Part shown: positions 48,055 to 59,525 of the stretch, piece by piece
How the letters are laid out: each line of letters starts with the position of its first letter
Numbering within the stretch: position 1 is the first letter of the stretch
Source of the DNA: Psychrobacter cibarius
Lineage (GTDB): Bacteria; Pseudomonadota; Gammaproteobacteria; Pseudomonadales; Moraxellaceae
Length of the DNA stretch: 64,000 nucleotides
Assembly: GCA_030686115.1 (NCBI GenBank)
Contig: CP131612.1
Span: forward strand, 682,001 to 746,000
Direction of reading: 5' to 3'
Made by a program: the position numbers and the translations under genes
Notes under the pieces: generated by a model
Told to the model about the DNA's origin: nothing
Database searches by the model: none
What the model saw: the letters and a program-made list of their open reading frames with translations, nothing else

Positions 48055-48087
48055 GCCGCCTATCTGTAGAGATAGGCGGTTTTTTTA
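48055..48087 (+). terminator. Terminator after acpP
   Basis: Perfect 9-bp stem CCGCCTATC / GATAGGCGG, 6-nt loop, then seven or more T. Confidence 0.92.
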
Positions 48088-48328
48088 TGTTATTAATTTA
48101 CCATGGCAACGGACAGTTATGTGACTAATCAATACGTTAACATAAGCTACGCCAAATCAACATTACTCAACATACTATTACTATCTACCTTACCTATCTT
48201 TGTCTATACTCATAATGGTAAGCAGTAACAAAGTGTAGTTATATATAAAGTGTGGTTATATATGAAAGTATATGCCATTAAAAAAATAATGATGAATAAT
48301 AAATAACAATATTTAAAGGAGTATATAA

Positions 48329-48838
48329 ATGGGTATGTTCAGTTTTGCAAAAGATATCGGTGATAAAATTTTCAATCGTGATGACGCCAAACACGATGCC
48401 AAGTCAGAGACAAAAGCAGACGCTAATACGCCAGTACAGAGTAGCGAGCCTTCTGCGCAATCAGTTGCCAATATTTTACTTCGTCGTATTCAGCAGCAGA
48501 ATCTTAATATCAGCGATTTGAAAATCAAGTATAACGGCTCAACAGATACTGCAGAAATCAGCGGTAAAGCTAAAACGCAAGCAGACCGCGAAAAAGCGAT
48601 TATCGCTATCGGTAACGTGCAAAACGTTGCGAAAGTTATCGATAACATCGATATTGAAGAAGATGCGCCTGAGTCAACGATGTATACAGTGAAATCTGGT
48701 GATAGCTTGTCTAAGATTGCAAAAGAGGTTTATGGTTCAGCGGATGATTATATGAAAATCTTTGAAGCCAATAAGCCGATGTTATCTAGCCCTGATAAGA
48801 TTTATCCTGGTCAAGTACTACGCATTCCTAAGCCATAA
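48329..48838 (+). CDS. kbp: BON and LysM domain protein, Kbp/YgaU-like
   Basis: 169 aa (E. coli Kbp 149). N-terminal MGMFSFAKDIGDKIF, a BON domain (about 45-110) and a C-terminal LysM domain (YTVKSGDSLSKIAKEVYGSA ... ANKPMLSSPDKIYPGQVLRI) match Kbp, a cytoplasmic K+-binding stress protein in E. coli. AAGGAG precedes the start. The extra polar linker after residue 20 makes it longer. Confidence 0.88.
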   Translation: MGMFSFAKDIGDKIFNRDDAKHDAKSETKADANTPVQSSEPSAQSVANILLRRIQQQNLNISDLKIKYNGSTDTAEISGKAKTQADREKAIIAIGNVQNVAKVIDNIDIEEDAPESTMYTVKSGDSLSKIAKEVYGSADDYMKIFEANKPMLSSPDKIYPGQVLRIPKP

Positions 48839-48880
48839 TATGGTTTTGAACTGTCAGAGATATGTGTGAATAAAATAAAG

Positions 48881-48913
48881 AATGCCTCTTATTATAATAA
48901 GAGGCATTTTTCT
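48881..48913. terminator. Bidirectional terminator between kbp and queG
   Basis: 12-bp stem AATGCCTCTTAT / ATAAGAGGCATT followed by T. It separates two convergent genes. Confidence 0.85.
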
Positions 48914-48939
48914 TGCGTATAGAAATATAAACTTAAGAT

Positions 48940-50172
48940 TTAGAGGTTTTTTAACTTCTCATACTGTTCCGCTATGGCCCAATTGATATGTACATCGAGC
49001 ATTTCGTTATGTACGCCCAACTTTGATTGTAACTGAGTAATGGTTTCTTCATTACCATTAGCATTTCCAAGACCAATCGCGATATTACGCAAAAAGTTCA
49101 TATAGCCTGTGCGTCTAAGCGGGCTGCCTTCAGTTTTTTTCATAAAGTCAGCTTCTTGCCATTGCCACAGCTCAAGCAGACTGCTGCTATCAAGGTTATG
49201 CCGTGGTGCGAAATCCTCTACAGGTGTAAGATTGGCGTAGCGATTCCAAGGACAGATAAGTTGACAGTCGTCACAGCCAAAGATGCGATTACCAATCGCG
49301 CGGCGGTATTTTATATCAATAATACCGTCGTGCTCGATAGTGAGGTAGGAGATACAAGCTGCAGCATTGAGCTCATAGGGCGCGACAATCGCTTGAGTGG
49401 GGCAGATGTCGATACAAGCGCTACAACTGCCGCAATGCTCTTTGACGGGTTTGTCATCAGGTAACTCGAGGCTAATAAATAGCTCACCCAATACAAAAAA
49501 TGAACCCGCTTGCTTGTTGATTAATAAGGTATGCTTTCCTGTCCAGCCAAGACCAGCAGCATCGGCAATGGGTCGCTCGAAAATAGGAGCAGAGTCGCTA
49601 AAAGGCCTAAAAATAAAATCTTGCTCTGAACCTATATTGAGGTGTTGCCACTCAGGAAGCATGGCTTCTATCTTTAGTGCCAATTGTTTCAAACGACTGC
49701 GCATCGTTTTATGATAGTCGCGTCCTCTGGCATAACGAGCGATGATGCCTTGATTGGGGTAGTCATTGTCAGTGATCGTACGTGGGGTTGGTGCTTGAGT
49801 CAGATAATCCATACGGACACTGATGATGGTTTTTGCCCCTTCTACCAGTTGGTCAGGATTTGCCCGCAGTTCATGGTTGTTATGCATAAACTGCAGTTGT
49901 CCCTCATAGCCTTTTTCGAGCCATTGTTGCAATTGTACAATCTGCTTAGCAAATAAAGGATGATGCACCGATAAAAAACCACAGTCGGCAAACCCTAAAG
50001 CCTGTGCTTGGTCTTTAATCCATTGTTTGACATCCGCTGTGGTGGTAAATGTTGGGCTATTATTCACCTTAATCTTTTTTTCGGACGCAGGCTTAGGTTC
50101 AGCAGAGATTTTCTTAGCTGATTTCTGCTGGGTTGAAGAGATAGGCAAGTTTACTTTAGGAAGGTTATTCAT
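48940..50172 (-). CDS. queG: Epoxyqueuosine reductase
   Basis: 410 aa (E. coli 379). Cobalamin-dependent enzyme of the last step of queuosine synthesis in tRNA. Two 4Fe-4S motifs are visible, CGSCSACIDICPTQAI and CDDCQLICPWN. GRDYHKTMRSRLKQLA and ADAAGLGWTGKHTLLI are family signatures. The first about 45 residues are a Lys/Ser/Pro-rich extension absent from E. coli; a later start is possible. Confidence 0.93.
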   Translation of the reverse strand: MNNLPKVNLPISSTQQKSAKKISAEPKPASEKKIKVNNSPTFTTTADVKQWIKDQAQALGFADCGFLSVHHPLFAKQIVQLQQWLEKGYEGQLQFMHNNHELRANPDQLVEGAKTIISVRMDYLTQAPTPRTITDNDYPNQGIIARYARGRDYHKTMRSRLKQLALKIEAMLPEWQHLNIGSEQDFIFRPFSDSAPIFERPIADAAGLGWTGKHTLLINKQAGSFFVLGELFISLELPDDKPVKEHCGSCSACIDICPTQAIVAPYELNAAACISYLTIEHDGIIDIKYRRAIGNRIFGCDDCQLICPWNRYANLTPVEDFAPRHNLDSSSLLELWQWQEADFMKKTEGSPLRRTGYMNFLRNIAIGLGNANGNEETITQLQSKLGVHNEMLDVHINWAIAEQYEKLKNL

Positions 50173-50363
50173 GTGTGACAGTAGGTGATAGAGTGAATAC
50201 CGCTATGATAAGCCAGTGAGCTAAGAGCGCAAGTATAAAAGCAAATAATTTCACATTCATATCGATACATACGTTGATGTAAGCGTTTGCTAAGCTGATG
50301 CTAAATGATAGTAATCATATCTCAATAAAATAAAAATCAGCAAAAAATACTCAAGGATTAGCT

Positions 50364-52103
50364 ATGAAAAATCAGACCAATTTATCACCTATAAAAAGTA
50401 CAAAACCTATCCCGTTATATAGCAGTGAACAACTCTATGCGATGGAGCAAGCATGGTTTGTCGAAGGGCATGATAGTTTTGGGTTGATGAAACAAGCAGC
50501 TTGGCAAATGGTGCAACACATAGAGCAATTATATGAACAAAGACAATTAAACATATATCCATCAGCCACTACTTATGTGCCTCGTCGTCATATGCGTCAG
50601 CATCGAGTGAGCATTTGGGTTGGAAAGGGTAATAATGGTGGCGACGGTTGGCTCATTGCTTATTACTTACAGCAAATGGGTTGGCAGGTACAAGTGGTAA
50701 CAGTGGGTTTTGAGAGTGATGATTTTGATACCAGTAACACAACAGCATTTTCCGACGCACAAAAAGCCCTAAAAGAGGCGCTATGGGCCAATTGCCCTTA
50801 TCGACGCTTTGAAAATAGTGCTTGTGAGCTAGAAGAAGGAGTAGATGGTAATCTGCAAGCCGATGTTTATATTGATGCACTGTTTGGTATTGGACTGGAT
50901 CGTGCGCCTACAGGTATTTATAAAACAGCCATTAGCACTTTTAATGAATTATCTAAACGAAATAACACCTTGGCCATTGCGGTTGATATTCCAAGTGGTT
51001 TGGTGGCTTCGACTGGAGAGGTGTTTGAGCAGGTGGCTATACAGGCTGATATAACGCTATGTTTAATTGCACGGAAATTCGGTTTGCATACCAAAGATGG
51101 TATGGATTGTAGCGGCAAGGTAATTGATATACCGCTGATACCTTACCCAATAAATGACAAAAGTTTCATGCCAGTAGCAACACTAATTACTACTGCATAT
51201 GGTCTAAGTCCTCGCCGTCAAAATAGCTACAAAGGCAGCTATGGTCATATACTGATTATTGGCGGTAATCGTATCGATGGCTCACAAGGTATGGGCGGCG
51301 CTGCGATACTGTCTGCTTCGAGCTCGATGGCGGCAGGAGCGGGTAAAATTACAGTTGCTTGCCATGAGGCTTTTCATAGCGCCCTATTAACTTCGCTACC
51401 AGATGCAATGACGATTAATTTGCATGATGTGGATGGAGTGCAGGAGTTAATTAAGTCAGCCACTGTGATTGCGATTGGTATGGGGCTTGGTCGTGATGAA
51501 AAAGCAAAAGTGTTATTTATAAAGTATCTACAAACTGCGATGACAGCTAAAAAGGCAATAGTGATTGATGCTGATGGACTTTATCATTTGGCATCATTGC
51601 AATTAGAGCATCATGAATTGGTCAGTCAGCTGCGAGAATATAGCGTTAATTATCAAGTTTGTTTGACACCGCACAGTGGCGAAACTGCTAGATTACTGAA
51701 TAAGAGAATCAGTGAAGTGGAAAGCAATAGACTACAAGCGATAAAACAGTGCGCTACAACTTATGGTGGTGAATGGGTGCTAAAAGGCGCAGGTTCTTTG
51801 ATATTAGAGCAGGGCTTAGATGAGCACCACGTTTATGTTTGTGCTGTCGGTAATGCTGGGATGGCGACGGCTGGCATGGGTGATGTGTTATCCGGTGTCA
51901 TTGCTGGTCTGCTAGCACAACAAGATTTATCATCAGGAATGCGAAGCTTGCATCAAACGGTTGTTATACATGGATTAGCAGGGGATACGCTGGTTAATCA
52001 AAGTAATAATACGTTGTTGGTTGGACAACGAGGACTACAAGCTCAGGATATGCCAGCAGCCATTTGTCATGTGATGCAGCTATTGATTAACGTCTATAAT
52101 TAG
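50364..52103 (+). CDS. nnr: Bifunctional NAD(P)HX epimerase/dehydratase
   Basis: 579 aa, longer than E. coli Nnr (515). Repairs hydrated NAD(P)H. The N-terminal YjeF_N epimerase half (about 20-260) has VGKGNNGGDGWLIAYYL and VDIPSGL. The C-terminal ribokinase-like dehydratase half has SYGHILIIGGN, LTPHSGE and GMATAGMGDVLSGVIAGLLA. Divergent from queG, its usual neighbour. AAGGA precedes the start. Confidence 0.95.
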   Translation: MKNQTNLSPIKSTKPIPLYSSEQLYAMEQAWFVEGHDSFGLMKQAAWQMVQHIEQLYEQRQLNIYPSATTYVPRRHMRQHRVSIWVGKGNNGGDGWLIAYYLQQMGWQVQVVTVGFESDDFDTSNTTAFSDAQKALKEALWANCPYRRFENSACELEEGVDGNLQADVYIDALFGIGLDRAPTGIYKTAISTFNELSKRNNTLAIAVDIPSGLVASTGEVFEQVAIQADITLCLIARKFGLHTKDGMDCSGKVIDIPLIPYPINDKSFMPVATLITTAYGLSPRRQNSYKGSYGHILIIGGNRIDGSQGMGGAAILSASSSMAAGAGKITVACHEAFHSALLTSLPDAMTINLHDVDGVQELIKSATVIAIGMGLGRDEKAKVLFIKYLQTAMTAKKAIVIDADGLYHLASLQLEHHELVSQLREYSVNYQVCLTPHSGETARLLNKRISEVESNRLQAIKQCATTYGGEWVLKGAGSLILEQGLDEHHVYVCAVGNAGMATAGMGDVLSGVIAGLLAQQDLSSGMRSLHQTVVIHGLAGDTLVNQSNNTLLVGQRGLQAQDMPAAICHVMQLLINVYN

Positions 52104-52111
52104 CATTAAGC

Positions 52112-52609
52112 CTAGGTAGTTGAATTGCCACAATACTGATCAATTGCCTGCTGTACGCGTTCACGTTTGAGCTCAATTTCACGACCGTCTAAATATTGAC
52201 GCTTGCCATTTGCATCCATCTCATAAATACGTCCGCCGACATTCAAGTTGGTCAAATTATTGCGGAGTGACTGGCAACGCTGTGCATTGGCTTGTGCTTC
52301 TTGTTCTTTAATCCGTGCTTCAAGCGCTGCAACTCTTTGCTCTTCTACGCTTTGAGTATTAGTACTTTGATTGGCATCTGTTTTGCCAGCCAATTGTCCT
52401 GCATTGCTTTGTCTGCCATCACTACGAAATTCAATCAGCTCAATGTTTTTACCATTTTGAGGCGCATGTTGGCTGTATTTGACTTCACCATGTGCACCGA
52501 CAGATTTATAAACTTGAATAGCATGACTGGCATTCATCGACAGCATTAGCACATACGCAGTACTCATAAGCAGTTTGGTAGCAGTATTTATTTTAGACGC
52601 ATATGCCAT
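52112..52609 (-). CDS. DUF4124 domain secreted protein
   Basis: 165 aa from ATG 52609, with GAGGA upstream; a longer frame from 52717 is not supported. Signal peptide ends near MNASHA. DUF4124 follows (IQVYKSVGAHGEVKYSQHAP), then a Gln/Ala coiled-coil (VEEQRVAALEARIKEQEAQA) and a short C-terminal domain with Cys (QRCQSLRNNL, IDQYCGN). Periplasmic; function unknown. Confidence 0.8.
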   Translation of the reverse strand: MAYASKINTATKLLMSTAYVLMLSMNASHAIQVYKSVGAHGEVKYSQHAPQNGKNIELIEFRSDGRQSNAGQLAGKTDANQSTNTQSVEEQRVAALEARIKEQEAQANAQRCQSLRNNLTNLNVGGRIYEMDANGKRQYLDGREIELKRERVQQAIDQYCGNSTT

Positions 52610-53472
52610 AGTAGCAATCCTCTCAAGGGGTAAAAAAACAGATGTGTATATATGTGTCAATATAACATTTAAGTGTTGGAATGGTACTAAAAATGTACCA
52701 GCTTTCGATTCTAACAAATAATCCTTATGAATGTATATTATTTAATAACTAATAGTTAGGGATGGGCTTTAGAAGTTTTTCTTGACAATAGCTCACAAAC
52801 CATCGAATATAATAGCAGTTGATTGGTCAGTGAGCGGCTTTTATGATATTGCCGTGGCACTTGAAAATGAGGACGATAGGTTACTTATCAGTGGCTTACG
52901 CAGTTTTCGTTTCTTTGTGACAATGATATTGCAAAGATAGTAATCATAACGATTGTTATCGATGACTTTATGTATTGTCTCCGGACTTATCTGTCTACAA
53001 TGACTAAGATAAACTTATTATTTGAAATGCGCTAAGCGTGACTCTAGCGGTTGTATTAAACATGGAAAAATATTCAGCAATTCAATCTTTTTAATAAGCC
53101 TGTCGTAAAATCTAACCATTTTACAAATTAGTATTGGCTGTGAGAGTGATTTAAATTGTGAATATTGATGCCTCTGTATAAATCAACCTGTTGTAAATGC
53201 TGTCTGCTATTTATCAATAATAAGCTTCTTTTATAGATGCACGCGCATCTTGTCACTGTACATCGATAGACTCCTGCCATAAAACTGACCCTACATATAT
53301 TGCTGTGTTTGAGTAGCCTGCTGTCTTATAAAACAGCGTTACTTAGAGATAGTGGGCACACATTCTTGATATGGATAAGGATTCGCAGCCATTTCTATAA
53401 GACGAACCATCTTGTGTAAATAGCGTGGTTTTCTCTTATAAATGAACGCCAATTCTTGACAAAAAAAAGGTG
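52610..53472 (+). other. Long leader region upstream of ilvB
   Basis: About 860 bp. TTGACA (52782-52787) and TATAAT (52808-52813) are visible, but the 20-bp spacer is long. A small frame at 53168-53236 encodes MPLYKSTCCKCCLLFINNKL plus LL, with four of its last five codons or so being Leu/Lys; it could be an attenuation leader peptide, with low confidence. No strong terminator hairpin was found after it. No other gene is seen. Confidence 0.4.
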
Positions 53473-55305
53473 ATGACAGTGACGCAAACCACGCAAAGTC
53501 CGAATATGACGGGACATACCCAAACGGGGAATGCCGCCAAAAATTTTGAAGAAAAGCAACAACGCCTCGCTGAGGGTAATGAGCAACCTATAATGCTATC
53601 TGGTGCTGAGATGTTGGTGCAATCACTGACTGATGAGGGCGTCAAATATATTTTTGGCTATCCAGGTGGTGCGGTTCTTCATATCTATGATGCTTTGTTT
53701 CAACAAGAGAATATCGAGCATGTTTTAGTACGTCATGAGCAAGCAGCCGGTCACATGGCAGATGCTTATTCGCGAGTCACAGGGCAGACAGGTGTAGTAT
53801 TAGCGACGTCAGGTCCAGGTGCTACTAATACCGTAACGGCTATCGCAACAGCGTTTATGGATTCTGTGCCGATGGTGGTTATCGCAGGTCAGGTACCTAG
53901 CAGCCTAATTGGGGAAGATGCCTTCCAAGAAACAGATATGGTCGGTGTATCACGTCCTATCGTGAAGCATAGCTTTCAAGTGCGCCACGCTAGCGAAATC
54001 CCAATGATTGTCAAAAAAGCCTTTTATATTGCTCAGTCTGGACGCCCAGGTCCTGTAGTGATTGATGTGCCAAAAGATATGACTGCGCCAAGTGAAAAGT
54101 TTGCTTACGCTTATCCAGAAGAAGTGTTTATACGTTCGTATCAGCCGTCATTAAAAGGTCATAGTGGTCAGATTAAAAAAGCGGTTGAAACGCTGCTTGC
54201 TGCAAAGCGTCCGATTATTTACTCTGGTGGCGGTGTTGTTTTAGGCAATGCGCATAAAGAGCTTACTAATCTTGCGCACCGTTTAAATTTACCAGTAACC
54301 AATACCTTAATGGGCTTGGGTGCGTTCCCTGGTTCTGATAGTCAGTTCTTGGGTATGCTCGGTATGCATGGCACGTATGAAGCCAATATGACCATGCATC
54401 ATGCCGACGTCATCTTGGCAGTTGGCGCACGTTTTGATGACCGTGTCACTAATAATGTCAAAAAATTCTGTCCAAATGCGACGATTATTCATATTGATAT
54501 TGATCCTACCTCTATTTCAAAAACGATTAATGCGCATATTCCGATCGTGGGTGATGTTAAATCTGTCCTGACCGATATACTAGAGATTGTTGGTGAAGAT
54601 AAAGAATTAGATCAACCAGCATTGTTGGATTGGTGGTCACAGATTAATGAGTGGCGTAAGCGTCATGGCCTGCGTTATGACACCAGCACTGATAATGGCA
54701 TTAAGCCCCAAGCGGTCGTTCAAGCCTTAGATAAAGTGACGAATAGTAACGCTATTATCACCAGTGACGTCGGTCAGCATCAGATGTTTGCAGCGCTTTA
54801 TTATACCTATAATGAGCCGCGCCAATGGCTAAACTCAGGTGGTTTAGGGACGATGGGTGTTGGCTTGCCGTATGCGATGGCAGCCAAACTAGCTAACCCT
54901 GAGCGTGACGTGGTTTGTATCACGGGTGAAGGCTCTATTCAGATGAATATTCAAGAGCTCTCAACCTGCTTACAATATAATTTGCCGGTTAAAATCCTAA
55001 ACCTAAATAACGCCCAATTAGGCATGGTGAAGCAATGGCAAGATATGCTGTATGAAGGTCGTCACGCCCATTCTTATATGAATTCACTACCAGACTTTGT
55101 CAAACTCGCTGAAAGCTATGGTCACGTCGGTATCAAGATTACTGATCCTGCGACCATGGAAGCACAATTGGCGGAAGCCATGGCAATAACAGATAGATTG
55201 GTATTTATTGACGTTTATGTCGATCGTAACGAGCATGTATATCCGATGCAAATCGCTGGGCAAGCAATGCGTGATATGTGGTTAACAAAAGGGGAGCGTA
55301 CCTAA
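53473..55305 (+). CDS. ilvB: Acetolactate synthase large subunit
   Basis: 610 aa from ATG 53473. ThDP-dependent first step of branched-chain amino-acid synthesis. [20 protein letters not shown] starts the conserved part at about residue 40, preceded by a non-conserved extension; a later start is possible. [28 protein letters not shown] (catalytic Glu) and [14 protein letters not shown] (ThDP/Mg) are intact. Its stop overlaps the ilvH start by one base. Confidence 0.97.
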   Translation: MTVTQTTQSPNMTGHTQTGNAAKNFEEKQQRLAEGNEQPIMLSGAEMLVQSLTDEGVKYIFGYPGGAVLHIYDALFQQENIEHVLVRHEQAAGHMADAYSRVTGQTGVVLATSGPGATNTVTAIATAFMDSVPMVVIAGQVPSSLIGEDAFQETDMVGVSRPIVKHSFQVRHASEIPMIVKKAFYIAQSGRPGPVVIDVPKDMTAPSEKFAYAYPEEVFIRSYQPSLKGHSGQIKKAVETLLAAKRPIIYSGGGVVLGNAHKELTNLAHRLNLPVTNTLMGLGAFPGSDSQFLGMLGMHGTYEANMTMHHADVILAVGARFDDRVTNNVKKFCPNATIIHIDIDPTSISKTINAHIPIVGDVKSVLTDILEIVGEDKELDQPALLDWWSQINEWRKRHGLRYDTSTDNGIKPQAVVQALDKVTNSNAIITSDVGQHQMFAALYYTYNEPRQWLNSGGLGTMGVGLPYAMAAKLANPERDVVCITGEGSIQMNIQELSTCLQYNLPVKILNLNNAQLGMVKQWQDMLYEGRHAHSYMNSLPDFVKLAESYGHVGIKITDPATMEAQLAEAMAITDRLVFIDVYVDRNEHVYPMQIAGQAMRDMWLTKGERT

Positions 55306-55802
55306 TGCAACAACAACATCTGATTTCGGTATTGATGGAAAACGAAGCGGGTTCGTTGTCGCGAGTGGTCGGTTTGTTCTCTCAACGTGGCTACAACATT
55401 GAAACTTTGAACGTTGCGCCAACAGACGATTCGAGTATTTCTCGCTTAACATTGACCACTATTACATCACCTGAAAAAATAGAACAAATCACCAAGCAAT
55501 TGCATAAATTGATTGAAGTGGTTAAAGTGCTTAATCTATCAGATACCGTACACGTCGAACGTGAGTTGATGCTCATAAAAGTACGGGCGACGGGTGGCGT
55601 ACGTGAAGAGATTAAACGCAGTGCCGATATTTTCCGTGCACAAATCGTTGATGTAAACGCCAATCTATATACCATTCAAATCGTTGGTGACAAAGCCAAA
55701 CTTGACGGCTTTATTGATGTGATTGGTCGTGAACGTATTATGGAAGTGGTGCGTTCGGGTGTGATTGGTATTGCACGCGGCGAAAAAACGCTCAGTTTAT
55801 AA
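55305..55802 (+). CDS. ilvH: Acetolactate synthase small (regulatory) subunit
   Basis: 165 aa from ATG 55305 (E. coli IlvH 163). ACT domain (ISVLMENEAGSLSRVVGLFS, GYNIETLNVAPTDD) that binds valine for feedback inhibition. GGGGAG lies upstream inside ilvB. Followed after about 150 bp by ilvC. Confidence 0.97.
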   Translation: MQQQHLISVLMENEAGSLSRVVGLFSQRGYNIETLNVAPTDDSSISRLTLTTITSPEKIEQITKQLHKLIEVVKVLNLSDTVHVERELMLIKVRATGGVREEIKRSADIFRAQIVDVNANLYTIQIVGDKAKLDGFIDVIGRERIMEVVRSGVIGIARGEKTLSL

Positions 55803-55928
55803 TGAGCGCTTACTGTACCTATTGTAGGTCAAATTATTTATTCAAACATTAACATAGCGCTTATCTCACCCATCACTTCGATAAGGTGATTATAATTTAA
55901 GTGTTTATTTATCCATGGCAAGCCATGA

Positions 55929-56966
<1,038 letters not shown>

Positions 56967-57011
56967 TTCAGTATTAAGCTATTAAGAGATTCATCGCTGA
57001 TATAGAACTAA

Positions 57012-57047
57012 GAGCCCATGCTATTACTTAATAGTGTGGGCTTTTTT
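57012..57047 (+). terminator. Terminator after ilvC
   Basis: Stem AGCCCATGCTATT / AATAGTGTGGGCT (with G-U pairs) and six T. About 45 bp past the ilvC stop. Confidence 0.88.
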
Positions 57048-57236
57048 AGTTTGCACTACTTTAGTGAATTTTAACCACAATCGCTTTGGTGTTGGTTGAA
57101 AACGACCAATCGATGCCTCATATATCTAGCCTTCATTGATTTTTTTGAATATTCTTAGTGCAACCAATTGCTGGTTAATTATCAAGACGATTGAGTTGCG
57201 CGTTCTTACTTTTTTATAGATTATAGGTTGTGTGTT

Positions 57237-57662
57237 GTGCAAATATCTTATCCAGACTGGCTAACGCCGCAATTCGTATATATTACTCTTAGCGCTGTGG
57301 TAGCTGTTTTAATATGGATAGAAGGGGAGATGCTCAAAAAAACCGATGGCAAATTGCCGAAGTCTAAGTTTTTTCAAATCAGCTCACTCTTGGATACTTT
57401 GTGGTTCTTTATTTCCGTTGTCATATTATATGTGATTGATTTGACGCCACTAGCCATTACGGTACCTGCTGCTTATGGCATCTATACTACCTTTGGATGG
57501 ATATACGGGACGCGTTTACTAAAACGTAAAGGTATTCCTGATTCTCCTAAAGACTTGGTGATACCTGCTAAATATATCGCCTATAGTCAGTCATTTTCGC
57601 TGATATTTTTTGCGCTTTGTTTGTTAGTATTAAGTTCACCGTGGTTACCGATATCTCAATGA
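57237..57662 (+). CDS. Hypothetical inner-membrane protein, about 141 aa
   Basis: Likely GTG start at 57237, giving VQISYPDWL; the ribosome-binding site is weak. Four hydrophobic segments: FVYITLSAVVAVLIWI, SLLDTLWFFISVVILYV, ITVPAAYGIYTTFGWIYG and FSLIFFALCLLVL. I recognise no family. Monocistronic, in about 1 kb of otherwise non-coding DNA between ilvC and the csp gene. Confidence 0.6.
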   Translation: MQISYPDWLTPQFVYITLSAVVAVLIWIEGEMLKKTDGKLPKSKFFQISSLLDTLWFFISVVILYVIDLTPLAITVPAAYGIYTTFGWIYGTRLLKRKGIPDSPKDLVIPAKYIAYSQSFSLIFFALCLLVLSSPWLPISQ

Positions 57663-58042
57663 AGCATATGCTGACTTATCACCTATTTATTATTTGAGAT
57701 AATGCTGTCATCAACTTAAATGACACCTTTAAGTTAGAATGGTAGATAGTAAATGATATAAAATATCTTTCTTATCAATGTATTAGATAGTATTTTATTG
57801 GCTGTTGTGACTTTTCAAAACGGATTATCGTTATTTACAAAAATCATCAATTTAACCTGTTGCGATTATAAAAAGCTGCTATAATCAGCCTGTACTCAAA
57901 AGATTTTAGGTCGTAATTTCAAGCTATCTAACGATATTTTGATCGTATTGACTGTTGCATTTAGCAGAAAATAGTTTGGGTATATATCAATTAATCGGTG
58001 ATGACACACGTCTCGCCAACAGTTAAAGAGTTAGGAAAATTT
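57663..58042 (+). promoter_or_regulatory. Upstream region of the cold-shock gene
   Basis: About 380 bp, strongly AT-rich, no gene. Cold-shock genes often have long regulated 5' leaders, and this space could hold one. I could not identify a reliable promoter or cold box by eye. Confidence 0.3.
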
Positions 58043-58255
58043 ATGTCAGATAAAGTTGAAGGCACTGTAAAGTGGTTTAATGAAGCTAAAGGTTTTGGTT
58101 TTATCGCTCAAGACAATGGCGGACAAGACGTATTCGCTCACTACAGCGCTATCCAAGGTGGTGGTTTCAAAACTCTAGCCGAAGGCCAAAAAGTGTCTTT
58201 CATCTTAGGTGATGGCAAAAAAGGCCCACAAGCCGAGCAAATCGAAGCTATCTAA
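58043..58255 (+). CDS. CspA-family cold-shock protein
   Basis: 70 aa from ATG 58043, with AGGA upstream. RNP1 KGFGFI (in [17 protein letters not shown]) and RNP2 DVFAHYSAI are intact. Such OB-fold proteins bind single-stranded RNA/DNA and keep mRNA unfolded in the cold. The upstream in-frame extension is not homologous. A terminator follows. Confidence 0.95.
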   Translation: MSDKVEGTVKWFNEAKGFGFIAQDNGGQDVFAHYSAIQGGGFKTLAEGQKVSFILGDGKKGPQAEQIEAI

Positions 58256-58370
58256 TCTCATTTGACATCTGGTAAGCTGATTAGTCAGTAAGCTTGATGA
58301 CAGTAAGATTATCAATATGCATTGATGCCTTTGTTTGTTAAAACAATAAAAATACTGTTTCAACTCTAAA

Positions 58371-58402
58371 AAAAAGCAACCTCTTATCAGGTTGCTTTTT
58401 TT
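58371..58402 (+). terminator. Terminator after the cold-shock gene
   Basis: 8-bp stem AGCAACCT / AGGTTGCT with A-rich and T-rich flanks. Confidence 0.85.
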
Positions 58403-58508
58403 ATGCCATTTTTCTCGCTAAAAACGTAAAATCATCAAAAGCATACTGATATTAGTTGTCAGTCATCAGCACTGACTCAAAAAAAATCTAACAAAATAAG
58501 GTTGTTTT

Positions 58509-59072
58509 ATGAAGTGGGAGGCATGGTTTTCAATCGATTGGCAGCAAGTGCTGGGTATTTCTCTATCTGCAATCGGTTTTTATTTAGGGTTAATGTTGTT
58601 TACAAGATTGATGGGATTGCGAAGTTTCTCCAAGCTCTCAAGCCATGATTTTGCGATGACTGTCGGTATTGGCAGTATACTTGCTTCAACGGTGCTATCA
58701 GACACACCGTCATTAATGCAAGGGCTGTTTGCTGTCGCAGTATTGTTTGTGATTCAAGGGGTTATCTCATTTATCAGGCGTAAATTCAAACCGTTAAAAT
58801 CTCTGATAGACAATCGAGCCATTATATTAATGGCGCATGGCGAGTATTTTAGTGGAAATTTAAAAGAGGCCAATCTTAGTACTAGTGATGTTCAACAGGT
58901 TTTGCGCAAGAATGGAATCAAGTCTAAAACGGAAGTATTTGCTGTCATTATGGAAACCACAGGGGATATGAGTGTCATCAAAAATAATGCAGTCACGCCT
59001 GACTGGTCATTATTCGATGATATACGCGACAGTGAGTTGCTGATTGGTTCCAGTAAAAACAGTAAGTCGTAG
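58509..59072 (+). CDS. DUF421 family membrane protein (YetF-like)
   Basis: 187 aa. Three hydrophobic segments in the first 90 residues (ISLSAIGFYLGLMLFTRLMG, FAMTVGIGSILASTVL, GLFAVAVLFVIQGVISFI), then the cytosolic YetF-like domain (KPLKSLIDNRAIILMAHGEY, VQQVLRKNGIKS, VFAVIMETTGDMSVIK). Function unknown in the family. AAGG precedes the start. Confidence 0.85.
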   Translation: MKWEAWFSIDWQQVLGISLSAIGFYLGLMLFTRLMGLRSFSKLSSHDFAMTVGIGSILASTVLSDTPSLMQGLFAVAVLFVIQGVISFIRRKFKPLKSLIDNRAIILMAHGEYFSGNLKEANLSTSDVQQVLRKNGIKSKTEVFAVIMETTGDMSVIKNNAVTPDWSLFDDIRDSELLIGSSKNSKS

Positions 59073-59525
59073 ATTTTGAGTTTTTGATTGTTGTTCTCGA
59101 TGGATACCAATGACATAGATCACAACAATCCATTAAGTAACTATCGTGTTGACAGTGCTAAAAACAGGTGAAATATTGAGAATGTAGGTTAAAGAAGACT
59201 GTAAAATTGTGCACTTATAAACTATTTATTATAAAATGGTGACAAATTTATGACGCATTATTCACGGCGTTGTCTTGACCTTATGCCTGTGCTCACGCAA
59301 GATACAGGGGTCTGATAATAATGGTTGGCTTAGCTTTAGCAGATTTTATCAATGAGTAGTGTGATACTAATACCATTTTCGGTATTGTTTCTTCTTGCTT
59401 AATTAACTACTATCTGTTGACGCAGTAATAACCCTAAGTAGTATTTTGAATGACAGTTTAAAAAAATGAACCTTTGGTTCTTAACTGACAATTTTTAATT
59501 CATAACATTAATAAACGAGGAACGT
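59073..59525 (+). other. Intergenic region upstream of etfBA
   Basis: About 450 bp without a gene. TTGACA occurs at about 59149 with a poor -10 (AATATT) after 17 bp. Nothing else stands out. Confidence 0.35.

Noticed and set aside
52782..52813. Strong sigma-70 promoter for ilvB
   Set aside because: Both hexamers are good but the spacer is 20 bp, too long for a confident call; kept only as a remark.
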